Source: Pseudomonas fluorescens (GTDB lineage Bacteria > Pseudomonadota > Gammaproteobacteria > Pseudomonadales > Pseudomonadaceae). From it: DNA of 64,000 nt. Within the stretch, counting starts at the first letter, position 1. The number at the start of each line of letters is the position of its first letter. This document shows, piece by piece, positions 1 through 10,342 of the stretch. A program made the position numbers and the translations under genes. Under the pieces are notes generated by a model. It was not told the origin of the DNA. It was given only the letters and a program-made list of their open reading frames with translations, and searched no databases. Location of the stretch: assembly GCF_902498065.1 (NCBI RefSeq), contig NZ_CABVIR010000001.1, positions 558,001-622,000 of the forward strand, written 5' to 3'.

Positions 1-326
1 CAACCTAAGATATGTCGTTGACGCATAATGACGCGATACACCCACCCGCGGTTCTACTGTGAATGCTAGGTTTTTTCGTTCCGCAATTATTGTTCGCGTA
101 TTGAAAACAAAGGTTCACGTGGAAGCAGAAAAGCTAAAATTGCGGAACGCAAACACCAGTCCGAGCCTCTTAATTCCTCGCTTTGTCGAAGACTTAAAAT
201 CGTTCGAGGACGCAAAAGGTGTTTGAAGGCCCATCCCTATGTGGGCTTCGCAAAGGTGATTCAGGGGCTGCATTCAACTCATAGTGCACGGATCGGCCCT
301 GACGTGGACCGGTCCGTCGATGGCGG
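1..326. other. Non-coding left edge with a 12-bp inverted repeat
   Basis: No convincing gene is visible. The one clear structure is a perfect 12-bp inverted repeat, CGTTCCGCAATT at 77-88 and its reverse complement at 138-149, separated by 49 bp. It could be an operator pair, a folded RNA or the end of a small mobile element; nothing here decides between these. Confidence 0.4.
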
Positions 327-845
327 TTAGAAACACCAGTCCTCAGCGTTTACGACACGACAGAATGGACCCGCGAGGGTCGCATTGTGATGAGCGACAA
401 TTTCTTCGGCCTTCAGCGCAGAGGTGTCCGAGCAGGTATGACCATCGGCGATCAGCACGGCATCGAAACCATGGTCTCGTGCGGCGCGGCAGGTGCTGTC
501 GACACAGTATTGGGTCTTCATTCCGGCAATGACCACACCCTGAGCACCACAAGCCCGTAGCTGATCGACCAGAGTTGTCTTGGTGAAGGCGTTGGGTCGA
601 CTTTTTTCGAAAATCACTTCGTCGCCCTGCAGCACCAGTTCCTGCACCAGCTGCGTCAACGGGCTTCCAGGCTCGATTGGCGAACCCGGTGGACCAATGT
701 GGCGGGCGAGAAAAATGGGGGCGCCCGCACGCCGGGCTTTATTCAACAGGTTGTTCAACGTGTCTACCAGCGCTTCGCCAGCCCATGGCTTATCCGCGCC
801 ATGAAATAATCCAACCTGCATATCGAGAATCAACAGTGCATACAT
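327..845 (-). CDS. Isochorismatase-family cysteine hydrolase
   Basis: This 172-residue protein has the isochorismatase/nicotinamidase fold, a family of cytoplasmic cysteine hydrolases acting on small amides or vinyl ethers. The expected catalytic triad is visible: Asp8 in LLILDMQ, Lys81 in FEKSR and Cys114 in TQYCVD, preceded by the usual VVIAGMKT strand. The length is normal for a single-domain member. The gene stands alone with no operon partner. Members differ widely in substrate, so the reaction cannot be named from sequence alone. Confidence 0.85.
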   Translation of the reverse strand: MYALLILDMQVGLFHGADKPWAGEALVDTLNNLLNKARRAGAPIFLARHIGPPGSPIEPGSPLTQLVQELVLQGDEVIFEKSRPNAFTKTTLVDQLRACGAQGVVIAGMKTQYCVDSTCRAARDHGFDAVLIADGHTCSDTSALKAEEIVAHHNATLAGPFCRVVNAEDWCF

Positions 846-1670
846 AGCGCTTTTCCTTGCGTTTTGGCCAGCGACACAAGGGCAAAAGAAAAGGCCCTAT
901 CCATCACTGGCGGGCCTTTGAAGTTCGTGCGTTATCGGCTCACGACACCTCTCACGACCCGCCTTTGGCGGTCGTGGTAGTCGTGGTCAAGTTAATTCGT
1001 GGTTGGTTCATAGGGCTGACAGTAGCTGCGCGGTACCGGGTTGGCAAGTGAATGGTACGTGCATGAAGACTGATTGTAATATCGATCGCTGTCCGCTTCT
1101 GGCCGTTCTCTGCCTCTCATATCGACGAAGCTTACAGGTAAAATTCGATGCAAGATGGCTGGTTAGGTCGAAAGCAGATGAGTAGGGGATCCTGCACAAT
1201 TACCCATTAGCCCCTCTCCTAAGTGCTATCACACTGGCTTGCTTGATCGCTACTTGATTCTCCATCGACTGCGGAGCCGGCGTTCAGGCCCTCTTAACTC
1301 CGAGCGCCGCAATCAGAACGCTGGAGAGGCCACTACCTGCGTCTCGAAATGCATGGTAAGCGGCTGTTTAACCGAGGCACGAGAGTTCGTTCGTTCCGTT
1401 GTCACAGCATGGCTCGATCTTGAATGCGGTGGGCGGTTGCCTAGAGATCGCGTCGATGGAGGGTTACTGCGGTTCGGCCTTGATGAATAGCTCGCGAGTC
1501 CGCGACTCCATCTTTGTTAAATGGGCCAGGTCGTTTTTTTGATTTGAAGATCGAAACGGATTGCAGTGTTTTTTACATACGCTGGCCGGATAGGCGCAGA
1601 GGACTTGCATCGACCTTCGGGGATTTTCGACGGGCCAATGCACTTGCTCTTCGGAACACACCTCGCTAAC
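846..1670. other. Intergenic stretch without a recognisable gene
   Basis: Several short open frames exist, but none resembles a known protein or has a good ribosome-binding site. A hairpin with 8-bp arms (890-897 and 912-919) is followed, on the minus strand, by a T-rich tail, so it could be a weak minus-strand terminator. The rest is featureless by eye. Confidence 0.4.
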
Positions 1671-1678
1671 CTTCCTCG

Positions 1679-1752
1679 TCGCTGCCAATTCAGCGAACGG
1701 GTGTGGTAGCCCGGTTATTTCATAGACCCAGAACGCCTCAGGGCGTTTTTTT
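1679..1752 (+). ncRNA. C4-antisense-RNA-like small RNA (two hairpins plus terminator)
   Basis: Hairpin 1 pairs TCGCTG (1679-1684) with CAGCGA (1691-1696) around the loop CCAATT. Hairpin 2 pairs CGGG (1698-1701) with CCCG (1710-1713) around the loop TGTGGTAG. A strong intrinsic terminator follows at 1732-1752. Seven bases of loop 2 (GTGGTAG, 1703-1709) are perfectly complementary to CTACCAC at 1817-1823 in the leader of the next gene. The twin-hairpin shape, with a loop complementary to a downstream leader of the same transcript, resembles phage P1/P4 C4-type antisense RNA. The Rfam-level assignment is my inference. A second copy at 42298-42332 shows compensatory changes. Confidence 0.6.
1732..1752 (+). 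terminator. Intrinsic terminator ending the C4-like RNA
   Basis: AACGCC (1732-1737) pairs with GGCGTT (1742-1747) around a TCAG loop, and the strand ends in seven consecutive T. It lies between the small RNA and the leader of the DUF6124 gene, so it would end a short transcript or act as an attenuator. Confidence 0.8.
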
Positions 1753-1768
1753 GTGCTGGCTGCTTTGT

Positions 1769-1839
1769 GGCGGCTGTGCATGGGAGGCTTCGGCCTGCCG
1801 GGTTTCTATGACCGGTCTACCACCCTGTGTACAGCCGTC
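1769..1839 (+). promoter_or_regulatory. Structured leader of the DUF6124 gene, antisense target
   Basis: An outer stem joins GGCGGCTGT (1769-1777) to ACAGCCGTC (1831-1839). Inside it, GGGAGGC-TTCG-GCCTGCC forms a UUCG-capped hairpin with one internal mismatch, and the target CTACCAC (1817-1823) is displayed beyond it. The second DUF6124 locus has the same layout with different but still paired bases, which supports a conserved RNA fold. Confidence 0.6.
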
Positions 1840-1894
1840 TCCTTATTTTGCGTGGTAGCAAATTTGGAGAGGTCCACTTCATAGAGGCTCCACA

Positions 1895-2206
1895 ATGATC
1901 AAAGAAACCCCGAATCCCCCCGATGCGGATGACTGCACAGAAGTCGATTTCGAATCCCCACCCCGCAAACCCGCCGAGGCCGAGCGCCGTCCCAACCCCA
2001 TTTTCACCATCGCCCCCAACGTCAATAACGAAACCCTCCTGGTTCACGCCTGCGAAACACTTGCCTCTGCAAGCGTTATGGCCAGTGAACTGGCGTTCAT
2101 ACTCGAAGGCCCCAAATGCAATTTGGCACTCGGAATTCAGCAAATGATTGCTTTAGCCGAATTGACGGTGAATCGGGTGCTGGATCAAGTTGACCCGCAG
2201 GAGTAG
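1895..2206 (+). CDS. DUF6124 family small protein
   Basis: This is a 103-residue protein of unknown function. It belongs to a family that is multi-copy in fluorescent Pseudomonas. The recognisable core is a Pro-rich N-terminus (NPPD), then FTIAPNVNNETLLVHACETLASASVMASELA, a GPKCNLALGIQQM segment, and the ending LAELTVNRVLDQVDPQE. It shares this core closely with the product of 42533-42862. A leader of structured RNA precedes it and an intrinsic terminator follows, so it is a monocistronic unit. No signal peptide or membrane segment is seen; it is probably cytoplasmic and helical. Confidence 0.75.
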   Translation: MIKETPNPPDADDCTEVDFESPPRKPAEAERRPNPIFTIAPNVNNETLLVHACETLASASVMASELAFILEGPKCNLALGIQQMIALAELTVNRVLDQVDPQE

Positions 2207-2241
2207 GCGAGGGCGTTGATGTGACGTGATGCGCCAAAAGA

Positions 2242-2276
2242 AGCTCTGCCCCATTTAGCCGGGGCAGGGCTTTTTT
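2242..2276 (+). terminator. Intrinsic terminator of the DUF6124 gene
   Basis: AGCTCTGCCCC pairs with GGGGCAGGGCT around an eight-base loop and is followed by a run of T. Confidence 0.85.
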
Positions 2277-2398
2277 GTTTTTGGATTGAAGCCGCAGCAC
2301 CAGAGATAGCCAAACGAGTGCCTTCATCACTCGGAAATGAATGAGTCAGGATCGTCAAAGGCTAAAACCGAACATCTCAACCAAAGGACGCGACATTC

Positions 2399-2763
2399 AT
2401 GGAAACCCCCTTTTCTCAAATCAGCGAGCGTTTGAACCATCGCCGATTTACGGTTGCGGATAACGCTCAAGGGCTGTCCGGTGCGGGCACCGTGTTTCAC
2501 TAGCAGGTCGAGGGGAATGCCATTTCGAGCACTTACCAGGGCGGACGGATACGCATCGGTAATCAAGTCGGGGATGTGACAGGCCCCGATACCATTGAGC
2601 TTCTTTTTAGTGTTTGACGGCGGATGGCGAGATGCTTGCCGGCTGGTCTCGTGGCACGGTGGGCGTTGATCACGCAGGGCGTACCACGCTAGCCTTCGTT
2701 TGGGGCTGGTTGTCGGGCGCGACTGGCGGCGGGGAGTCGAGCTACGTCGAGCTTACGGGCTAG
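2399..2763 (+). pseudogene. Decayed small gene: in-frame amber stop plus a one-base frameshift
   Basis: An ATG at 2399 with a good AAAGGA site opens a frame reading METPFSQISERLNHRRF and running to GAGTVFH. There it meets TAG at 2501-2503. The same frame continues as a coherent protein sequence (VEGNAISSTYQGGRIRIGNQ then VGDVTGPDTIELLF) to TGA at 2615. Just before that stop, a shift near 2608, consistent with loss of one base, leads into LTADGEMLAGWSRGTVGVD and WGWLSGATGGGESSYVEL, ending at TAG 2761-2763. The restored product would be about 121 residues. It resembles a family of small Pseudomonas proteins with TVFHY, YQGG and GESxxE motifs, often mislabelled as N-acetylglutamate synthase. I infer two inactivating mutations; function is unknown. 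Confidence 0.6.
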
Positions 2764-3036
2764 CGGCTAAGTTTTTTGTGATCATTGCGTAGCCATCTGT
2801 GCGGTAGCCATGCGGTAAAGCACCGATGGTCACCGGGTCGGGTCAGCTGCAATAGCCGATCTATACTGGAGCAGTTCGTTGTCTTTCTGTCATGCAAGCC
2901 GTCGACACCCGTGCGCTGTACGGAGCACCCGTGCCAACCGCCAACGTAACCAGCGCAGAGTCCACGCGTCGCGTCTCCAGCATTGAATGACTGGCAGTGC
3001 TCTTGGCTTTGTAGCTAGTGGGTCGTGGAGAACATC

Positions 3037-4005
3037 ATGAAATACAGACTTTTTTCAGGCGTTTTATTAGCACTTGCGGCAGCGGTGGTAACGCCCGGTG
3101 CCTCGGCTGCACAGGCACGAGCCTTGGCGTCGGATGGCGCGGATCATGTAGGGGCAGGCTCGGTCGCAGCGGATGGTGCAGATCACGTCGGCGCTGGCGC
3201 AGTCGCAGCTGACGGCGCAGATCATGTCGGAGCGGGCGCAGTTGCGGCGGATGGTGCCGATCATGTCGGAGCGGGCGCAGTTGCGGCGGATGGTGCCGAT
3301 CATGTCGGAGCGGGCGCAGTTGCGGCGGATGGTGCAGATCATGTCGGCGCTGGCTCGGTCGCAGCGGATGGTGCAGATCATGTCGGCGCTGGCGCGGTCG
3401 CAGCGGATGGTGCAGATCATGTCGGCGCTGGCTCGGTCGCAGCGGATGGCGCAGATCACGTCGGCGCTGGCGCAGTCGCAGCTGACGGCGCAGATCATGT
3501 CGGAGCGGGCGCGGTCGCAGCTGACGGCGCCGACCATGTAGGTGCCGGCGCAGTAGCGGCGGATGGCGCAGATCATGTCGGCGCTGGCGCAGTCGCAGCA
3601 GATGGCGCAGATCATGTCGGCGCTGGTGCAGTCGCAGCGGATGGCGCAGATCACGTTGGGGCTGGCGCAGTCGCAGCTGACGGTGCAGATCATGTCGGAG
3701 CGGGCGCAGTCGCAGCGGATGGCGCCGACCATGTCGGAGCGGGCGCAGTCGCAGCTGACGGTGCAGATCACGTCGGCGCTGGCGCAGTCGCAGCGGACGG
3801 TGCAGATCATGTCGGCGCTGGTGCAGTCGCAGCGGACGGCGCAGATCACGTTGGGGCTGGCGCGGTCGCAGCGGACGGCGCGGACCATATCGGCGCGGCG
3901 CGTCTTGCGTACTCCCGTAATGGCATTGGTTCTGATCGAGTGGCATCCTCGCTGATGGACGGCAGTTACTCCGACCAGTTCAACAGTCCGATCGGCAATC
4001 AATAA
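3037..4005 (+). CDS. Secreted protein made of about 20 tandem 13-residue repeats
   Basis: The protein has 322 residues from ATG 3037, chosen because GGAG lies six bases upstream. An N-terminal signal peptide ([17 protein letters not shown] then ASA-A) is followed by about 20 almost identical repeats of [13 protein letters not shown], then a short unique tail ending in SPIGNQ. Each unit carries Asp-Gly-Ala-Asp-His, so the mature protein is rich in Asp and His. No Cys or membrane segment is present after the leader. Related Pseudomonas exported proteins with AADGGDR-type repeats exist, but I know of no established role. It stands alone just upstream of msrA. A metal-binding or surface role would be a guess. 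Confidence 0.75.
   Translation: MKYRLFSGVLLALAAAVVTPGASAAQARALASDGADHVGAGSVAADGADHVGAGAVAADGADHVGAGAVAADGADHVGAGAVAADGADHVGAGAVAADGADHVGAGSVAADGADHVGAGAVAADGADHVGAGSVAADGADHVGAGAVAADGADHVGAGAVAADGADHVGAGAVAADGADHVGAGAVAADGADHVGAGAVAADGADHVGAGAVAADGADHVGAGAVAADGADHVGAGAVAADGADHVGAGAVAADGADHVGAGAVAADGADHVGAGAVAADGADHIGAARLAYSRNGIGSDRVASSLMDGSYSDQFNSPIGNQ
3127..3903 (+). repeat. 39-bp in-frame tandem repeat array (about 20 units)
   Basis: The array is 777 bp, close to 20 units of 39 bp. Most differences between units are at third codon positions or are Ala/Ser swaps, so the protein is conserved more than the DNA. Because 39 is a multiple of three and the units are alike, long spurious open frames appear in other frames on both strands. 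Confidence 0.9.
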
Positions 4006-4037
4006 CGCGCCACTTTCATTGGGGAGAATTACTGTTC

Positions 4038-4544
4038 ATGACGACGCAAACCGAAACCGCCATCCTGGCCGGTGGCTGCTTCTGGGGTATGCAGGATTTG
4101 CTGCGACGTTACCCCGGCGTGCTGTCCACGCGAGTGGGTTACTCGGGCGGCGATGTGCCGAATGCGACTTATCGCAACCACGGCAATCACGCGGAAGCGA
4201 TCGAGATCGTGTTCGATCCGCAACAAATCAGCTATCGGCAGATTCTCGAGTTCTTTTTCCAGATTCATGACCCGACGACTCAGAATCGCCAGGGCAACGA
4301 TATCGGCGCCAGCTACCGATCTGCGCTGTTCTACCTCAGCGATGAGCAGAAACGGGTTGCCGAAGACACCGTGGCTGACGTCGAAGCTTCCGGCCTTTGG
4401 CCCGGCAAGGTGGTGACCGAAATCACCCCGGCCGGGCCGTTCTGGGAAGCGGAACCGGAACACCAGGATTACCTGGAACGACTTCCCGACGGTTATACCT
4501 GCCACTTCATCCGCCCCAACTGGACATTGCCAAAACGCGGCTGA
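4038..4544 (+). CDS. msrA: Peptide methionine-S-sulfoxide reductase MsrA
   Basis: MsrA reduces methionine-S-sulfoxide in proteins using thioredoxin and repairs oxidative damage. The 168-residue product carries the signature GCFWG with catalytic Cys14. Further family segments follow: VGYSGG, the [17 protein letters not shown] block and the [21 protein letters not shown] block. It is a compact cytoplasmic form with no signal peptide and no fused MsrB domain. The start has a GGGGAG site upstream. Confidence 0.95.
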   Translation: MTTQTETAILAGGCFWGMQDLLRRYPGVLSTRVGYSGGDVPNATYRNHGNHAEAIEIVFDPQQISYRQILEFFFQIHDPTTQNRQGNDIGASYRSALFYLSDEQKRVAEDTVADVEASGLWPGKVVTEITPAGPFWEAEPEHQDYLERLPDGYTCHFIRPNWTLPKRG

Positions 4545-4600
4545 TCAAGCTCAGAGGCGGTTCGAATGAGCCGTCTCTGTTCCGCCGCTTTGAAGCCGAC

Positions 4601-4945
4601 TCAAGACCGCTCCAGCACACTGTCGCCCGCATTCTTGGGCAACCTGATCACATCAACCAACGCCAACAACCCCAACACCGCCACGCCCACAAAGGCCACT
4701 CGACAATCAGCCACCTGCGCCTGAAGCTCATGGCGAGGGTGAAAACGATGATTGCGCCGGCAAACACCTTTCGCGCACCAAAGCGGTCGGCGATCCAGCT
4801 GGACAGTGGGATGAAGATCGCCACTGCCAGAATGCAGGCGGTGATGCCGATGTTCATGTCGACCGGCGTAATGCCGAATGCGCTGGCCATGGTCGGCAAC
4901 GCGGTCGTGATGACTGAGGCGGCGCGGTGTACCTGAGCAGACGCT
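4601..4945 (-). pseudogene. Remnant of an MFS transporter with a large internal deletion
   Basis: On the minus strand, sequence from about 4930 down to 4735 encodes ITTALPTMASAFGITPVDMN, then ILAVAIFIPLSSWIADRFGARKVF. This matches the first transmembrane helices and the loop-2 motif (ADRFGARKV) of DHA2-type major facilitator drug transporters. Right after LAMSF the frame changes, and AFVGVAVLGLLALVDVIRLP plus a short tail to TGA at 4601-4603 resembles the last helix and C-terminus of the same kind of protein. The roughly 12 central helices are missing, so this is an internally deleted, dead gene. Confidence 0.7.
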
Positions 4946-5100
4946 ATCGCTGCGGTGCGGCGAGCCGACAGAATTTGCTCTGATCCGTATTTTTCTGCGC
5001 TATCTGCATCTGTAATGTACCCGGCTTGCGCCCCACAATGACCGCACGGTCCGCAATCGCGGTAGCCACTGAACCGCAAACTCATGATGTAGGAGGCCCC

Positions 5101-5184
5101 ATGCCCAAGATGGCCATTTTTCTGGGTGGATTTCTGCTGCTAACCCTTTTGATCGGTGCCTTGGCCACGATCTCGCCGACCTAG
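5101..5184 (+). CDS. 27-residue single-span membrane peptide
   Basis: An ATG at 5101, preceded by a perfect AGGAGG eight bases upstream, opens a 27-codon frame (MPKMAIFLGGFLLLTLLIGA, then LATISPT). It is almost entirely one hydrophobic helix. An intrinsic terminator lies 28 bp after the stop. Strong ribosome-binding site, a plausible membrane helix and its own terminator make it a likely real small gene. No function can be named. Confidence 0.6.
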   Translation: MPKMAIFLGGFLLLTLLIGALATISPT

Positions 5185-5211
5185 TTACTTTCCTCAATGC
5201 GCAAAAAGCAC

Positions 5212-5235
5212 AACGCCTCCATACCGGGAGGCGTT
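5212..5235 (+). terminator. Intrinsic terminator after the small membrane peptide
   Basis: AACGCCTCC (5212-5220) pairs with GGAGGCGTT (5227-5235) around ATACCG, followed by GTTGTTT. The tail is only moderately T-rich. Confidence 0.65.
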
Positions 5236-5293
5236 GTTGTTTCAGCGATACCGTTTATGCAAAAAACTGTCGGCATAACCCGTAACGTTTAGA

Positions 5294-5353
5294 ACCTGGC
5301 TTGCCAGCGATGGCGTCATCTCGACCACCATCGATTCGCCAGCAAGCCGGCGC

Positions 5354-5356
<3 letters not shown>
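5294..5356. repeat. REP element pair
   Basis: CTGGCTTGCCAGCGATGGCG at about 5296-5315 and its imperfect inverse at 5335-5353 form a Pseudomonas REP doublet at the 3' end of katG. Confidence 0.75.
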
Positions 5357-8028
<2,672 letters not shown>

Positions 8029-9156
8029 ATGGACGGACTTGGACCCCGGTACAACCCGGATGCTTTGATAGCAGCGCAGGTACGCACTGATCGTCTGCAT
8101 CAGTTGTTTCATCAGTCGGTGACGGCGATTCCGGGCAGTGTCCTGGCTGCAATCATGTTGTGTCTGTTGTGTTGGGAACGCTTCGATCATCGCGTCATTT
8201 TTTGGTGGATGGGCATCCTGGCGGCGTCGACTTCATTACGCGTGTTGATGTTTGTTGCCTATTTTCGCAGCGACAAAGGTGCGCGAACCCCTCAGCTCTG
8301 GGAATGGAAATACTGGAGCACGCTGGTGTTATCTGCCGGTATCTGGGGCGCAGGTGCGCTGGCGCTGATGCCCGCAGACGATATTTTGTCCCAGGCACTG
8401 GTCATGCTTTTTACTGTCGGGATGTCGGTCAGCGCGGTGTCCTGCTACTCGGCCTACCGCTACATGACGTTGGTGTCCATTGGCTTGGTGTTGTTGCCGT
8501 GCACGATGTGGCTGTTGTTCCAGCCGTCAGCGATGCAAGTCGGCATGGCGCTGGCGGTGCTGGTGTTTGCCTCCTTTGTGGCCAGCGCTACCCGCAAACT
8601 CTCCGATGCATTGGAAACCGCCTTTCGATTGACCCGTGAAATGGAGCAGGCGCACCGCATTTCCACTCTTGCCGCGCAGACCGATGAACTCACAGGCCTG
8701 AGGAATCGCCGGGCTTTTTTCGAGCACGCCCAGCAGCTACACAGTTACTGCAAACACAACCAGTTGCCGCTGTGTGCCGTGATGCTGGATATGGATCACT
8801 TCAAACACATCAATGACACCTACGGTCATCAGGTCGGGGATCAGGTGCTGAGTCAGATGGGCCTGGTCATCAGCACGTCGTTCCGTGAAACGGATGTCTA
8901 CGGCAGGCTGGGGGGAGAGGAGTTCGCCATCCTGCTCCCGGACACTTCGATTGAAGAAACCCTGAACATTGCCGAGCAACTCATCCGCTCCATTGCCGGA
9001 TTGATGACTGGCCCGGTGCACTGCATAACGGCCAGCCTCGGTGTCGCGTCGATGGACGCCGCTGACCTTGATTTGCACAGCTTGATGAATAACGCCGATA
9101 AAGCCCTGTATCGAGCCAAGGCACGTGGCCGCAATCAGATCGCCATTTCCGAGTAA
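8029..9156 (+). CDS. Membrane-bound diguanylate cyclase (GGDEF)
   Basis: This protein makes cyclic di-GMP, the second messenger that drives biofilm formation. ATG 8029 is chosen because AGGCGG sits just upstream; product 375 residues. About six hydrophobic helices fill roughly residues 30-185. A GGDEF domain follows, with DELTGLRNRRAFFE, MLDMDHFKHINDTYGH and the active-site RLGGEEF near residue 293. The active-site variant GGEEF is normally active. No EAL or periplasmic sensor domain is present; the N-terminal membrane module is the likely sensor. Confidence 0.9.
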   Translation: MDGLGPRYNPDALIAAQVRTDRLHQLFHQSVTAIPGSVLAAIMLCLLCWERFDHRVIFWWMGILAASTSLRVLMFVAYFRSDKGARTPQLWEWKYWSTLVLSAGIWGAGALALMPADDILSQALVMLFTVGMSVSAVSCYSAYRYMTLVSIGLVLLPCTMWLLFQPSAMQVGMALAVLVFASFVASATRKLSDALETAFRLTREMEQAHRISTLAAQTDELTGLRNRRAFFEHAQQLHSYCKHNQLPLCAVMLDMDHFKHINDTYGHQVGDQVLSQMGLVISTSFRETDVYGRLGGEEFAILLPDTSIEETLNIAEQLIRSIAGLMTGPVHCITASLGVASMDAADLDLHSLMNNADKALYRAKARGRNQIAISE

Positions 9157-9342
9157 GGCCGCACAAGGCCTGTGACTTGGCAGTCGTTCAAGTTGCACAG
9201 GAAAGACCGCCGAGGGTTTGACGATCCGGGGCGGCTGATAAAAAGAGCACGTACATTCAATTTTCCCCACCCCCATACCGGCATTATCGAATGAGGTCCT
9301 GGCGCTTTGACGCCGGTGGTTTTTCATTTTTGCAGGTAGCCC

Positions 9343-9759
9343 ATGAACGCTTCGCAACGGGATGAACGAGCCCAGGACTTCGGGCTGTTTTTTTTGCGGG
9401 TCTGCGGCGGTTTGTTTCTGCTGTGGGTGCACGGTTTGCCGAAGCTGCTTAACTACAGCGCTCAACTGCTGGTCATCGAAGCCCCTTTCCACCTGGGCGC
9501 GAACGTCACGCTGATGCTGGCGATTTTCGCCGAGGTGCTGTGCCCGCTGCTGATCATTGCCGGGGTGTTGGTGCGTCTGGCGTGCCTGCCGATTTTGTCT
9601 GTTCTGTGGATCGCACTGCTGGTGGTGCATCCGCAATGGAGCCTCGAGGAAGGGCAGTTCGGCTGGCTGTTGTTGATCCTGTTCACCAGCCTTCTAATCG
9701 CCGGGCCGGGACGGCTGGCGCTCAATGTCCGATTCTCCGGAGCTTTGCGTTATGCCTGA
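9343..9759 (+). CDS. DoxX-family membrane protein
   Basis: A 138-residue protein with four hydrophobic segments of the DoxX type, beginning FGLFFLRVCGGLFLLWVHGLPK. DoxX proteins are small inner-membrane proteins whose biochemical role is mostly unsettled. It is the first gene of a tight run: its stop overlaps the next start by eight bases. Confidence 0.85.
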   Translation: MNASQRDERAQDFGLFFLRVCGGLFLLWVHGLPKLLNYSAQLLVIEAPFHLGANVTLMLAIFAEVLCPLLIIAGVLVRLACLPILSVLWIALLVVHPQWSLEEGQFGWLLLILFTSLLIAGPGRLALNVRFSGALRYA

Positions 9760-10342
9760 ATCCAATCGTTTCGAAGAAGTCGTGACCCTGGTCATCAAGC
9801 ACCGGGTCAAGGCTGGTTTTGAAGTGCCCTATGAAGCCTGGTTGCGCAACATCGTCAGCATTGCCGGGCAGCAGGAAGGGCACTTGGGCGTCGACGTGAT
9901 TCGCGGCAAGAACGCCGGCCTCGACCTGTACACCTGCGTGCTGCGCTTTTGCTCCACCGAGGCGATGCAGCACTGGCTCGATTCGCCGCAACGGCTGGAA
10001 CTGGTCAACGAAGCCACGCCAATGCTCGCCGATGGCGACCAGACCGAGGTCAACCCGGTCAATGAATTCTGGTTCGCGCCCCAGGCTGAAACCGGTTCAC
10101 CGCCGCCTCGCTGGAAGCAGGCCGTGGTCACGTTGCTGGTGATTCTGCCGCACACCCTGCTGGTACCGCTGATCTGGGGTCCGCTGCTGCGGCTCAACGC
10201 ATTTCTGTCCAATTACGTGGTCGCCACGTTCCTGATCACGCTGACCATCGTCGTTTCGGTGGTGTACCTGTTCATGCCGATGGCGACGCGCTTGTTCGCG
10301 CCTTGGCTGTCCCCCTCCACTCAGCCCAAGGAAACGCGATGA
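9752..10342 (+). CDS. Antibiotic-biosynthesis-monooxygenase-like membrane protein
   Basis: 196 residues from ATG 9752, which has GGAG eight bases upstream; an ATG at 9725 would overlap doxX by 35 bp. The N-terminal half is a ferredoxin-like ABM domain (VTLVIKHRVKAGFEVPYEAWL, AGQQEGHLGVDVIR, LRFCSTEAMQHWLDS). The C-terminal half has two membrane helices around residues 130-180. This matches the group of paired ABM-domain plus two-helix proteins common in proteobacteria; substrate unknown. Its stop overlaps the start of the amidohydrolase, so the two are likely co-translated. Confidence 0.8.
   Translation: MPESNRFEEVVTLVIKHRVKAGFEVPYEAWLRNIVSIAGQQEGHLGVDVIRGKNAGLDLYTCVLRFCSTEAMQHWLDSPQRLELVNEATPMLADGDQTEVNPVNEFWFAPQAETGSPPPRWKQAVVTLLVILPHTLLVPLIWGPLLRLNAFLSNYVVATFLITLTIVVSVVYLFMPMATRLFAPWLSPSTQPKETR

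Noticed and set aside
1464..1781. Minus-strand open frame of 105 codons
   Set aside because: It runs antisense through the C4-like hairpins and terminator, has no ribosome-binding site and resembles no protein; the RNA structure explains the region better.
2327..2566. Minus-strand open frame of 79 codons
   Set aside because: It lies opposite the pseudogene, whose plus-strand translation is much more protein-like.
3127..3903. CRISPR or satellite interpretation of the 39-bp array
   Set aside because: Units are directly adjacent, in frame, and conserved at protein level behind a signal peptide.
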